DNA from: Epiperipatus broadwayi
Lineage: Eukaryota > Onychophora > Udeonychophora > Euonychophora > Peripatidae
DNA: 64,000 nucleotides
Assembly: GCA_028023455.1 (NCBI GenBank)
Contig: JAQFVV010006273.1
Coordinates: 2,792,001-2,856,000, forward strand
Reading direction: 5' to 3'
Shown: piece by piece, positions 1 through 10,930 of the stretch
Layout of the letters: each line of letters starts with the position of its first letter
Position numbering within the stretch: the first letter of the stretch is position 1
Program-made: the position numbers and the translations under genes
The notes under the pieces: generated by a model
The model's input: the letters and a program-made list of their open reading frames with translations, nothing else
Told to the model about the DNA's origin: nothing
Database searches by the model: none

Positions 1-928
1 TGAAAGAAACAGATAGAATATTGAGTCAGTTGGATATAAGTAAACAAATGCATCAAATCAAAGATTGAAAATTTATGACAATAGAAGAGAGTGGGATTTA
101 TGAAATAAATAAAAGAGAATCAGGCAAGGTGAATGAAGCAACATCAGAGTACCAACAAAGCAGATGACCACTCCTGGATTCTTTTCAGATTCTGGTAATA
201 GTTCACTCCTGTAGCAGCTTTGTCTTCTTCATGGAACTGGGAGGTATAAAGTCCAGCACATTTAAAGATTTACCCCAGCTTATTCATCTCAAGCTGGTGA
301 ATATATTTTCTTTGATTGAAACAAGTCATTTCTGTGGCAAGTAATCTATAATACAACATATAACAGTATAGCAATTTGACACTTTAAAACTTAAAGTCAA
401 AAACAAACTGTCTCCTGATATTTTTTATTTATATCATTCTTTTCTCTTTTCTAGAAAATTCTAATCATCTAAATCTTAGCTATTTTTCTGTATCCTAGCA
501 CTTGATATCAAGGTCTAGCTTCTTATCAAAAGAAAACAACAAAAAAAAACCTATTACCACCTTTTCCTTTTTGTCTAAGCAAAAATTTCATTGAACATTT
601 TTTGGGAAATATCTGTTTATTTTCTCTTTTATTTTTATTTTCTACATTAAAATAACACATATACAATACGTTTTCTAAATGATTCTCTCGTTTACCTGCC
701 TATACAACAACATATACACACACATGTTCCATTAATATAAATGAGCACAAACTCCCCCTTATGCCTATTTTAAATCATTATTTAATTATTTTAAGAACAT
801 AAAATAGTCAAATATATATATATAATATATCATTATTACTAATATCTATACATACACTTGAATATCAAATCATTTTCTTAGGAACAGAGTTTAATCCCAG
901 CCCTGTTACAATACAAATAAGTGCAAGG
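1..928. other. No gene seen (A+T-rich intergenic or intronic DNA)
   Basis: I see no exon-like open frame with splice sites, RNA gene or repeat boundary here. The first 350 bases are less A+T-rich than the rest, but translating both strands gave nothing I recognise. If the ABCC5-like gene continues leftwards, this stretch may still be intron. Confidence 0.4.
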
Positions 929-1085
929 CTAAATGGGTTGGTAAGTAATCATTAAAAACCAGTCAACATTTAGACAATCCCAAAATGAATAACAATCAAC
1001 AGTTTTAAATTGTTGGTTGTTATTGATATTAGGAGTGTCTAAGTGTTGATTGGTTTTTAATGATATATATTATAACCATTAGCTT
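929..1085. repeat. Foldback (MITE-like) element
   Basis: Two inverted arms of about 75 bases face each other across only a few bases near 1007-1009. The most conserved part of the arm begins TCATTAAAAACC at 949 and returns as GGTTTTTAATGA ending at 1062. Outside that the arms continue with weaker pairing. No open frame is present. It is a small non-autonomous hairpin element of unknown superfamily; I could not define a clear target-site duplication. Confidence 0.7.
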
Positions 1086-4000
1086 ATTTCACAAAGAAAC
1101 TAATGGTGGGAAAATAAATGGTAGGGTTAATTTCTTAACTTTTTATGAGTAAAAACATTTTTTTTAGTTTAAGAAAAGCTGAAAGGCTTTATTTAGAGAG
1201 TTTAATAACTGTGTGGCTTTGATTAACATATATAGAAGAATATGTTTGTATTTATTTAAAATTATAGCTAGCATTATGTAGAGGGAAGGGGGATTGACTA
1301 TTGTACATGCTATAATATCTGAAAATATTTATTTATATGTCTAAAGGAAAAAGTCTTTGTGAATCGTAATATTTATCAATAAAAATGTTAGCGCAAATTG
1401 AAATTGAACTTGTTATAAATAGGTTTAAAATTATAGGAAAGACATTTTGTATTAATGTGAATAAAAGATATTTTGTGCTAATATGAACAAGCAGTTCTCC
1501 ATTTAGTTTTGTGAATGCGTATGTGCATGTGTGATGCAGATATATAGATTTTTTCCCTTTGTAGAAATTTATGCATTGTACTCTAGATTTTTAATAGTAT
1601 AATGTAAAATGAATTTATTTGTATAGAAATTATTTATTGTTTTCAGGTCTAAGATTTAAGTTTTAAATAAAGGAATTATTTAAATAATATCTGTTTTATA
1701 AAATTACCAGTAATTCTATATTTTTTTGAATGGTTTTCATAAATCAAAAGCAATGTTTTAATGAAATCAGAGCTGGAGATAAGAAACCAAACTAACATTT
1801 AACAGATGGGTCAAAGGTTAATTTCAGAGAGAAAATCACAAATTAGAGAAAACCTGGCATGGGAAAGGGAAACTGGCAGATGATTTTTTTCTCTGGTTTA
1901 TAAAAGTGGCTAAGGAAAGTGAAAGGGGGACTGCTCTGAACAACGCTTGCTAATTCAATCTCTGGTAGGTTTTCTCTGATCATTTTCTCTCTTAAAGACA
2001 ACAATTGACTTAACTTGTTAAGAAGTGTAAAAGCATTACTTAAATATGAAGTGCTAATTCAATTATAAATAGTGTACAGTTCTCTCTCTCTCTCTCTAAG
2101 ATCAATTATGACCAAATTAACTTGTAATAAAAGATTTTGTATTCAGTACCTCAATCTTTATATTTGGTTCTTTAAAGTTCATTTAAAGAAAACATCTCAA
2201 GAATGGTATTGTGTCCATGGCCTGTTAAAAATGAAAAATTAGACTTTAGTATAAAGTTAGATGACTAATCAATATTTTTAACAGTAATTTTTTTTTTGAT
2301 TGTGACTTGAACTTAAGAATGATAAAGAGAAAAGCATCTAAAACATTATTTATTTGAATTTTTTTTTCTTTTAAAAGGAAAAGGAAAAAAAACAAGAAAA
2401 ACCAGAAAAAAATGATGACATTTAAAAAAAAACTAAAATGTGAAACCAAGCATCTGAATTCAAACCCAGAAAAAGAAAATATTCAAACATGAAAGCAATC
2501 TGCAGGACTCATTATAACCACTTTTAATTATCATGATCAATGTAGCTACATCTTGAATAAAGGAACTTTATGTGCATCTATTACATATATATTTTCCAAG
2601 ACAAGTGAACTAAATGGTAATTGGTGTTGGTGAACAATAATATCAAGTATTCAGACTTAGCTTTGAAGAAATACAAAGCAGAGACAATCCATAATGTTTG
2701 TTATTTATTATTATTTTGCTTTATTTATATGTGTAACATGTTTAATAAAATTTAACAATTATATTTCTTTTAAAAAAAGAGAGAAATGATTTTGACACAT
2801 AAAGATCCATTGAATTTTAAAAAAATTAAAAAAATATTAATGTGTAATAATGAGGAAGTATAAATGCTTATGTATTTGTAAAAAAAATGATAGAAAATAT
2901 TTTTATTATCAAAATTATATGCTTAGTATTGTTTGTATGAAAAGTGATTAAATGATCATGTGAATAGTCATTGCTATGCTTTATGTTGATTTGATCTGTT
3001 ATGATTATAAAGATTGGATAGGTGTTGCTGTGTGCTTGACTTTTTAAATTCAGATATTCATGGGTTTGGCTCATCATCTGCATCAAGACTGTAATCATCC
3101 TATGTGTGTGTAAATGAGAAGCTATAAATGATTGTTATTACAGCAGTAGAGACATCTTATCATCTTGAAAAGATAGATAGGAAATAACTATCTCATAATT
3201 TATTTGCTATGTATGCAGTAGAAGATTGAGGACCAGTTCCCAGCTCCATTTGTTTTTATTTAAGTAGGGAATTATTGATAGAGTTATGCTGACATTTGAA
3301 ATTGTGAGTAATTTAATTTCCCTTACTGAGACACTGATATGTGCATTATGAAGTGCTGCGTGGTGCTATAAAGTATCTGAATAGTTTTGCAAGACAGGAT
3401 AAAAGTTGCTGTGACAGGATTAGGGTTGTAGTCAGATGTGTGTGTTGATGTGGGGGATGACAGTTACTTTAATTTATAAGCTGACCAATCTGTGATCAGA
3501 ATTTGTAAAGGATAATAAAATTGAACATCGTCAAGCTGTGGCAACATACATGCCTAACAAGATATATAGTCGCCAAAGTAAAAAGCAGTGAATATTTGGC
3601 ATACCTGAATGTAAAATTATGGTTTTATATTTAAACCCATTTGTTGAACCTATTAGAGATTTTACATATCACATCATTTTTTCATAGGAAATATAAGAGA
3701 TATTATTGCCAGTTGGAATAATTAAATTTAGAATTATTGTAAAGATGTTATTGCTTGTTGGAATAGCTCAATTTGTAATTGTTGTAATAAAAGGAGGGGG
3801 GGCAGAAATTTATAGACTCTATGCAAGGTTATAAGATAATTTCATATTATACTTAAATATGGAATTCTGATTCAGTGGGTAAGCGCATTGATAGTAAATT
3901 AAAAGATGGGTCAAGACAATGGTTAAGTTTTAGAGAAATTTACCTAATCTAAACTATGTATTATTGTTATTATTATTTAGTTAAAGTGAATTTCATATAA

Positions 4001-4150
4001 TATTTGAGTGTAGTGATATTATATATATGTTTTTGTTGTTGTTTAAGGGTAATAAAGATTTGTTATTGTTATGAATTTACATGCGTGTCTTGTGTTTTAA
4101 TATTTCAAATATCTCCAGAATCTATATCCAACATCTATATCTAGAACTAA
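1086..4150. other. No gene seen (A+T-rich, short TC tract)
   Basis: About 3 kb without a supportable gene. A (TC)n tract lies at about 2081-2097. Open frames here are short, very rich in Phe, Ile, Lys and Asn, and look like chance frames in A+T-rich DNA. Confidence 0.4.
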
Positions 4151-4156
4151 TATCAG

Positions 4157-4213
4157 ATCACATTTAAAGTTAGTAATTGTTTTATCACATTTAAAGTTAG
4201 TAATTGTTTTATA
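4157..4213. repeat. Two-copy 27-bp direct repeat
   Basis: A 27-base unit beginning CACATTTAAAGTTAG is repeated twice in tandem with no visible change. It abuts the 42-bp minisatellite. Confidence 0.8.
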
Positions 4214-4214
4214 C

Positions 4215-4430
4215 TGATTGATTTCCGTAGTTGATTTCCATAATTCATTTTTATATTGATTGATTTCCATAATTGATTTGCATAATTTATTTTTATATTG
4301 ATTGATTTCCATAGTTGATTTGCATAATTCACTTTTATAGTGATTGATTTCCATAGTTCACTTACATAAGTGATTTCCTTGACTGATTTTTCATGATTAA
4401 TGTCCATGGTTTACTTCCATAGCTTACTTT
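4215..4430. repeat. 42-bp minisatellite
   Basis: At least three copies of a 42-base unit starting TGATTTCCATAGTTGATT lie in tandem, decaying into shorter related words up to about 4430. Because 42 is a multiple of three, the minus strand reads as a repeated 14-residue peptide of the form MEINQYKNELCKS over 4 units. The frame has no other coding support, so I treat it as a minisatellite and not as a protein gene. Confidence 0.8.
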
Positions 4431-4440
4431 GGCAAAATGT

Positions 4441-5596
4441 AATAGATTTAAAAGTACTAATTAAATTTTGGCAAACAGATGATATGAAATAGAATAAGAT
4501 GAGAGAAAATAGTTAATATAGATATATTAAATTTAGTCATTTGTTTCATTGCAATGTTATGAATATTGGGGGCAGACATAAAATCTCTTTTCCGCCTTTG
4601 GTATTTAATATGAGTCCCACTGGTAAAATCACATTAAAGTTTAATTTAGCAAGTTTAGGGTTCATATCCATTGCATTGTAATTATTAATAATTGCACCTT
4701 GTTAGCAGATCAAGACCTTGAGAAAGAGTACTTCGATTATTAAATCCAAGAGCTAGCTTGGAAGTCAGGTAGTGTAAATATTAAAATCGGAAAATATTAT
4801 TATTATAATAATGATCATGAATTGATAGTTAGTTGGAAAGCATATATGTGTGTTTAAGGAAATGGGATTAAGAATTATCAGTTAAGAATATATAAAGAAT
4901 ATAACACAGACATTCGATGTTATATAATTGTGACTATTGAAAGTGATAGATGCTGAGAATGAAAAATAAAATAGTGGAATTAAATGAGAAGGATTTATAA
5001 CGTTTCTTTAGTCTACTTTAAATTAAATGATAATTTTATATTATAAACATAGGTTATGAGTTCTCCGCATCGATTACTAATTTATTTCTGGTCATGTACG
5101 TATTAGAAATATATACAACATTCTCGTGATTACCACTCGAGATCATGTATCTATATAAAGTTGTGAAGGAAAGTTGTCTCTATATTAATTAGTTAGTTAT
5201 AAAAATTTATCACGGAAATATTTGTATAATTGTTCCTGGATTTGAAACCAAGACCACAATAAATTGAATTGGATTTATCAGCATTATATATTTTTGGAGA
5301 AAAAAATTAATTACTTTCTCCATTATATCCTATAGTCATAAGCATGGATGATGATGATCTCTGGTGGGCATTACAATTTCATAGTTACAATTTGGCACAC
5401 AGGCATACTTAATTTTATTATTAATATCATTAGATAAACACCCTAGCATTCCTTGTTAGACCCCAGGGTTATTTTCAATGGAATAGCTACTTGCACTAAA
5501 GCATTGGTCAAAGTTATTCTATAATTATTTGATCAAAAACTTTGTTTTGTTTTTGTGATTAAACTTAGAAAATGCAAGAAAAAAATGTTGGTCTCT

Positions 5597-5598
<2 letters not shown>
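4441..5598. other. No gene seen
   Basis: No exon, RNA gene or named repeat could be supported between the minisatellite and the TA tract that starts the retrozyme-like array. Confidence 0.4.
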
Positions 5599-5647
<49 letters not shown>

Positions 5648-5739
5648 TACAGAGGATTTGAACTCAGATTTACAAGCACCCTTCAACTATCCACACTATC
5701 TCATACAACTGATACACATGACCACATACATGTAGAAAA

Positions 5740-5807
5740 GATTAATAATTACCAATATACATATTTCATGCTAAACCAGCACTCATCAGTTGGTCCAGAC
5801 TATCATC
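5740..5807 (-). ncRNA. Type I hammerhead ribozyme, intact core
   Basis: On the minus strand the core CUGAUGA (5789-5783) is followed by stem II GUGCU/AGCAU with a GGUUU loop, then GAAA. Stem III is minimal (AU...AU around an AUGU loop). The cleavage triplet is AUA, with the predicted cut between 5756 and 5755. Stem I pairs ACCAA with UUGGU, continues after an internal loop with AUAGUC against AAUUAU (one G-U, one mismatch), and ends with GAU against AUC. Every residue usually needed for catalysis is present. Short stem III is typical of animal hammerheads that cut best as tandem dimers, which fits the repeat arrangement. Activity is not shown by sequence alone. Confidence 0.8.
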
Positions 5808-6215
5808 TCTCACACATATATATAATCAATGCTCAGTTTATATTAAGATAGCAAATCTTCATACTTTAATGGACAGGCTTCAATCCACTGCAGCCTCCAA
5901 CTTTTCAGCCATCCATATCATTGAAAATCTGATGATGAAAACTCAAATCCCATGCTAATGCTAATATTATTGCTATGCCCATGTTGACCTGAAGTCACTC
6001 TGACCCCTCATGTATAGGACAGTATCCATTAAATACATATAAGAGGGATGGACAGGATACAAGCTTAATATGTAAATATTTGAAACCAGGCACTCTTCAC
6101 AAACCTGGGAGCTTAATTGTAAGTATAGAGGATTTGAACTCAGATTTTCAAGCATCCTTCAACTATCTACACTATCCCATACAACTGATACACATGACCA
6201 CACACATGTAGAAAA

Positions 6216-6283
6216 TTTTAATAATCGCCAATATCCGTATTTCATGCTAAACCAGCACTCATCAGTTGGTCTGGACTATCATC
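6216..6283 (-). ncRNA. Type I hammerhead ribozyme, intact core (second tandem unit)
   Basis: This is the same fold as the upstream copy, on the minus strand. CUGAUGA lies at 6265-6259, stem II is GUGCU/AGCAU, then GAAA, a short stem III around ACGG and cleavage triplet AUA with the cut between 6232 and 6231. Stem I pairs CCAA/UUGG and then AUAGUC with GAUUAU over six pairs (one G-U). Changes relative to the other copies fall in loops or swap A-U for G-U pairs. The distance to the equivalent cut site in the first unit is 476 bases, which would be the length of a released monomer. Confidence 0.8.
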
Positions 6284-6822
6284 TTTCACACATATATATA
6301 ATCAATGCTCAGTTTATATTAAGATAGCAAACCTTCATACTTTAATGGACAGGCTTCAATCCACTGCAGCCTCCAACTTTTCAGCCATCCATATCATTGA
6401 AAATCTGATGGTGAATATTGGTGATTGTTAATCTTTTCTACATGTGTGTGGTCATGTGTATCAGTTGTATGAGATAGTGTGGATAGTTGAAGGGTGCTTG
6501 AAAATCTGAGTTCAAATCCTCTATACTTACAATTAAGCTCCCAAGTTTGTGAAGAGTGCCTGGTTTCAAATATTTACATATTAAGCTTGTATCCTGTCCA
6601 TCCCTCTTATATGTATTTAATGAATACTGTCCTATACATGAGGGATCAGAGTGACTTCAGGTCAACATGGGCATAGCAATAATATTAGCATTAGCATGGG
6701 ATTTGAGTTTTCATTATCAGATTTTCAATGATATGGATGGCTGAAAAGTTGGAAGCTGCAGTGGATTGAAGCCTGTCCATTAAAGTATGAAGATTTGCTA
6801 TCTTAATATAAACTGAGCATTG

Positions 6823-6872
<50 letters not shown>

Positions 6873-6873
6873 A

Positions 6874-6925
6874 GATGATAGTCTGGACCAACTGATGAGT
6901 GCTGGTTTAGCATGAAATATGTATA
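6874..6925 (+). ncRNA. Broken hammerhead copy (3' strand of stem I lost)
   Basis: The plus strand keeps the 5' strand of stem I, CUGAUGA at 6892-6898, stem II, GAAA and the short stem III. The expected UUGGUGAUUAUUAAUC segment after the cleavage triplet is missing; the sequence goes straight to a CCAC word before the conserved downstream TTTCTACATG. Without that strand, stem I cannot form in cis. Confidence 0.7.
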
Positions 6926-7080
6926 TCCACCTTTCTACATGTACGTGGTCATGTGTATCAGTTGTATGAGATAGTGTGTATAGTTGAAGGGTGCTTGAAA
7001 ATCTGAGTTCAAATCCTCTATACTTACAATTAAGCTCCCAGGTTTGTAAAGAGTGCCTGGTTTCATATATATATATATAT

Positions 7081-7845
7081 GGTGTCAAGTAATCTTAATC
7101 AAAACCTTGTACATTATTGTGCTGTATTTTAAAAGAAAAATTTTAGTTATGCTTATATAGGATAGCTTGAATAAAGCAGACCAACTGTTTGTTTAGTTAT
7201 TGAAAAAAATTTAATCAAGATAGTTTTTAACTAAGTACATGTAGTTTATTTCCTGAAATAATCAAAAGCAATGATAGAGGTATTACAATAGGTTGCAGAG
7301 ACTAAAATTGAAATAGCAATGAAAAGTATATATTTATATAGAATAATCATGAATATGATGCACAAGCATTGAAAGTTACTGAGTTCAATTAATTCTATTA
7401 AACAATATACAAATTACATTTTGTCAATTTATATTAGATATATAACTGTATGTTCATATTTATAGAAAGATAGTGAGAAAGTGAGATATTTTTAGTAACA
7501 TGATGTAGGTTCATCATTTGCACTAAAGATTTTTTGTAGACTACATATCAGGGAATTATATAATTTTTATATGATGAACAATTTTTAATACGTTTGTCAT
7601 AAAGTATTTACTGAAACATATCTACAAAGAATATTAGTATTATTTTTTTTAATTATTCAAGAATATTCTTCAGAAACTTAACAATATTTAAATTAGATTA
7701 AATTTATTAAGTGTAACAATAAGCATCCATAGAGAAAACCTTAACTTGCATTAGTATTTTTCACATGTTAAAACATCTTTAATACACTCATATATTAGCA
7801 CATGCACACACATACACACATATATAGATATATAAACATTACAAG
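7081..7845. other. No gene seen
   Basis: A+T-rich DNA between the family 1 array and the PLE remnant, with no supportable feature. Confidence 0.4.
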
Positions 7846-8557
7846 TGTAAAGCTAAACTAGTCAATAAATAATTAAAATTACCCCAAATCCAAAACTCAA
7901 CCAGACTAGCCAAGAAAAAATCAAAAACAGAAACAATGGTTTTACTGCTACAAGCAGACATATCTCAAGTGTAAAGAATTACAAAACAAAACCTAATCAC
8001 TTCTTCACAGCTCTCTTGAAAAGACTTTAAAAAGTCAGTTTTCCTGCTATCAGAGGTATTCCCTATGTGTATTTGTCCCTTTAAAGAACATTATTTGCTG
8101 TTTGTGTGCCTTTTCACTCACAATTATCAGTTTTTAGTGTATTTCATCATTATTTCACTGCATCTACTATCTGATTATCTACAATAGATTATCATATTCT
8201 TCCCCTTGTTTGATGAGTAGGTTCACTATTCTATGTACCATAGAGGGTTTTATTTCCTCCTAGACCCTTGACTTCATTTCCTCTCCAGTTCTCTTATCAC
8301 TCAAAACTTTTTTTACCAATTTTTTTTATGTATTGTTCCAATTATTTAGGTCATTAAAAACGATCTTCTTTTCTTACCCCCCCCTCTGGGGTAGCAAACT
8401 GCCTTAATTTCTAATCAATTTTTGTATTAACCAACTATAATTAACATTAGCAATCTCTCCAGTGTGAAATTACTTCATTTTTTTACATCAAATTCTTTAG
8501 ATTTCACTTCAATATTTTTTCTTTATATAATCTGTAACTCTTCCAAACAGTTTAAAG

Positions 8558-10150
8558 ATGGCCACCGCCCCTAGCGGCAAAAATGTGCAAAAACATAATT
8601 CACAAAAACAAAAATCTTCAAAACTTCCAAAAATGTTAACTAAATTAAACTCCAAAGAAACTTTCAGCACAGAATCTATTTCAGGATCTCCATCCCCAGA
8701 CCCTCTGGATTTTCCTCCCCTACAGGGTGAGGCTTGCCCCATCAAAGGCAAGAAGCAATTACAAACAAGTAATCTCACCAATCAAAAGGTTGCTCCAAGC
8801 AAAACTGGGAACATTAAAAACTCCTCTACTATGAAGGCTAAGAAACAGCCTACTACACCTAAGTTTAATACAGAAACCTCAGCCAACTCTGATTTCTCTA
8901 AAAATTTAACACACAATAACTACTCCAAAGATGATGTTATTCATAATTCCCTATCTCAATCTATGAGCACAACCAAGTCTGCCAATACTACTCCCACTAT
9001 TATCAGTCACACTATAGAGCAATCCCTTATTAAAAATCCATCACCACAGCAAGTCTTTGCTAACTCCTATGCTCAGGCTGCATCCAGCATCTTACCAAAA
9101 AGTCCTAATAGAACCACAACACAAACACCCCAAGTGGAGCTCCTTCAAAATTTGTGGGGCCTTGATGAGGACAATCCGAACAATCATGATTCAGCCACCT
9201 CTGAAACCTTCATTCCTGCTAAACAACTCACACCAGAGAATCACACAGTGATCTCAGAACAATTTAACCAAACAGTTCCACTGCCCCTCCTCAAGTCACT
9301 TTGTTGCTACCAGAGTGACAGCTCTGTCATTCTGGTGGTTACAGATCTACAATGTGGACTCCATAAATTTCCAACACAGCAGCTCTATGACCTTATCAAA
9401 CTCCACAAGCTAACTGATTATATACATAAAATCCTCACCCTTCCTAATGACCAATACATGGCATTAGAGTTTCACAACACAATACAAAGACAAGCCTTCA
9501 AAAACAGATTCAAATTTTTAAACAATATGTTCATGGTTCCAATAGACACCAATAGACCATCCATACTTAAGGGGTTTATCAAAAACTGCCACATAGGTAT
9601 GCAGAGGCAGCACCTACAGAAATATCTCGAGGCATTTGGACAAGTTACCTCATTTGAGTACCTTAGGGATCCTCTCACCAATGGTCTCATCTTCACCAAC
9701 ACAGTCTTATTTCAATTCATCCTTAAAAAAGGTCTTTCTCCTGAAAGAATTCCCACAACAATAGCAGCTGAACTAGCACCTTTGGTCATTTCAATTAAGG
9801 GGATGAGGCCACAATGTTTCACCTGCAAAGACCGCAACCACCTTAATCGGGACTGCCCTCAAAAAAATAAATGCAACTCTTGCCAGAAAGAAAAGGGCCT
9901 AAACCACATCTGTGCTTCGCACAGCCCCAATAAATATGAACATCCTCCTTCAGCTAACCTCTCACCTCCACCTCACTTCAATTCAATCTTTCAGCATTCG
10001 GCCACCCTCTCACCTTTCAGTAAGATTCCAGCTTCCCCTAGGCCACATAATTTTGGTCTCACTCGCAGCCCACCACTCTCAGTTACAGCTTGCTCACAGG
10101 ACCCTCTTTCCTTAATGGACATGAACACCTATTCAAACTCAGAACTCTGA
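8558..10150 (+). CDS. LINE ORF1-type (gag-like) nucleic-acid-binding protein with zinc knuckles
   Basis: A 530-codon intron-free frame, by far the longest in the window. The start is in strong context (AAGATGG). Residues 1-230 are low-complexity, rich in Ser, Asn, Gln, Lys and Pro, with LDFPPLQG near residue 50. Residues about 245-415 form a compact region resembling the RNA-recognition fold before the zinc knuckles of Tx1/L1-like ORF1 proteins and ZCCHC3. A CX2CX4HX4C knuckle follows (C420, C423, H428, C433), then a variant second one (C439, C442, H450, C452). A proline- and serine-rich tail ends the frame. ORF1 proteins of this class coat LINE RNA and help target-primed insertion. The length without stops suggests recent insertion or selection. 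A domesticated host gene is the alternative, made less likely by the nested retroposed context. Confidence 0.75.
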   Translation: MATAPSGKNVQKHNSQKQKSSKLPKMLTKLNSKETFSTESISGSPSPDPLDFPPLQGEACPIKGKKQLQTSNLTNQKVAPSKTGNIKNSSTMKAKKQPTTPKFNTETSANSDFSKNLTHNNYSKDDVIHNSLSQSMSTTKSANTTPTIISHTIEQSLIKNPSPQQVFANSYAQAASSILPKSPNRTTTQTPQVELLQNLWGLDEDNPNNHDSATSETFIPAKQLTPENHTVISEQFNQTVPLPLLKSLCCYQSDSSVILVVTDLQCGLHKFPTQQLYDLIKLHKLTDYIHKILTLPNDQYMALEFHNTIQRQAFKNRFKFLNNMFMVPIDTNRPSILKGFIKNCHIGMQRQHLQKYLEAFGQVTSFEYLRDPLTNGLIFTNTVLFQFILKKGLSPERIPTTIAAELAPLVISIKGMRPQCFTCKDRNHLNRDCPQKNKCNSCQKEKGLNHICASHSPNKYEHPPSANLSPPPHFNSIFQHSATLSPFSKIPASPRPHNFGLTRSPPLSVTACSQDPLSLMDMNTYSNSEL

Positions 10151-10529
10151 CCCTTCCACCACTAACAAGAAACATCAGAAGCGTCCATGCCCTAACCCAT
10201 CAGATAGTGACACCAACTCTGACAGGCAGATTTCCATCCTTGATCTTCCCAGTAAAATCATAATGGATCCTTTTCCTGAACCAAGGGCAAGTCTCAGACA
10301 TTCAGAACACACAAGGAAAAAAATTCTTTCAGCAAAAAATTCTCTGGCTTCAACCCGTGCCTCGTCACCCTCCTCCCTTCGTACTCTCTCACCTTCCTCT
10401 GCTGAATTTTTCTCAGACAGTGGTTCATCAAGTAACATCAAGAATGAATCATTGTGCAATTCTGGCAGGAGAAGCAAAAACTGTACTCCCCATATCTCTC
10501 CCAACCCAGCTCATCCTCGCTCACCATAA
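10146..10529 (+). pseudogene. Frameshifted C-terminal tail of the ORF1 protein
   Basis: Just where the 530-codon frame stops (TGA at 10148-10150), the frame one base over opens and continues for about 127 codons to a stop near 10529. Its composition is the same as the tail before it: Ser, Pro, Asn and Lys rich, with SSPSSLRTLSPSSAEFF in the middle. The simplest reading is a one-base indel at about 10140-10148 in a protein originally near 655 residues. The alternative is a natural programmed shift or an unrelated frame; an aligned relative would decide. Confidence 0.55.
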
Positions 10530-10930
10530 AATTTCCGTATTCCTACCTTTTTCTAAGATGTGCTTTTCTAACCAGCCTGAACTACACACTATTTACCCTG
10601 TCCACTTTCCATTCCCTTTTTACATGTATCCTTTTCCTCTTAACCATTTTGTTCCTGATATTTCATTTGTTTCATTGTATCTGGGTTTTTTTTTTATGAA
10701 TAAACATCTCATCACTGAGAAAAAAAACAACCTTAATTTATCTTAAACATTAACCACAATTCCATTTACTTCCCATCCACCCTTAATATTAAAAGAACAT
10801 TTATATAAGTTAATTGTTTTAGAATAATAAATTTTCAATAGTAATGATTTTTTAATTCTTTTTTTATTTCATTTCTCTCAAAGAAGACAACCGTTGCTTC
10901 ATCAAAATTAATAGTCTGGCCTGTATCCTT

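Larger units (their letters stand above)
5600..7080. mobile_element. Inverted array of a 476-bp hammerhead-bearing repeat (retrozyme-like, family 1)
   Basis: On the left (5645-6410) the minus strand carries a tandem array: the unit starting AGTAYAGAGGATTTGAAC at 5646 recurs at 6122, a period of 476 bases. On the right (about 6412-7060) the same unit is repeated in the plus orientation. The halves form inverted arms centred near 6324; for example 5973-6155 mirrors 6494-6676 almost exactly. Long TA/TG tracts lie at 5600-5645, 6826-6871 and 7063-7080. Each full unit contains one hammerhead ribozyme. No protein is encoded; mirrored 60-codon frames in the arms are a by-product of the palindrome. 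Tandem units with one hammerhead each match the known plan of metazoan retrozymes. That identity is inference. The tandem period and inverted arms are directly visible. Confidence 0.75.
7997..10731 (+). mobile_element. Nested ORF1-only retrotransposed element
   Basis: This 2.7-kb segment interrupts the minus PLE copy. It begins after AAAACAAAACC at 7986-7996 and ends at a polyA-like run, GAGAAAAAAAACAACC (about 10718-10733), which partly repeats the left flank. That is what target-primed reverse transcription leaves. A possible polyA signal, AATAAA, lies near 10699. It has a roughly 560-base 5' leader without introns, a long ORF1-type reading frame, a frameshifted tail and a pyrimidine-rich 3' region. 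No reverse transcriptase frame follows, so it is either a half-LINE depending on a partner or a retrocopy of a LINE ORF1 transcript. Confidence 0.65.

Noticed and set aside
4097-4407. Repetitive peptide frame (14-residue repeat) as a possible secreted or structural protein
   Set aside because: The DNA is a 42-bp minisatellite; two overlapping frames are equally open, and there is no signal peptide or splice context.
5973-6676. Mirrored 60-codon frames on opposite strands with nearly identical peptides
   Set aside because: They are the same DNA in the two arms of the family 1 palindrome and have no coding features beyond an open frame.
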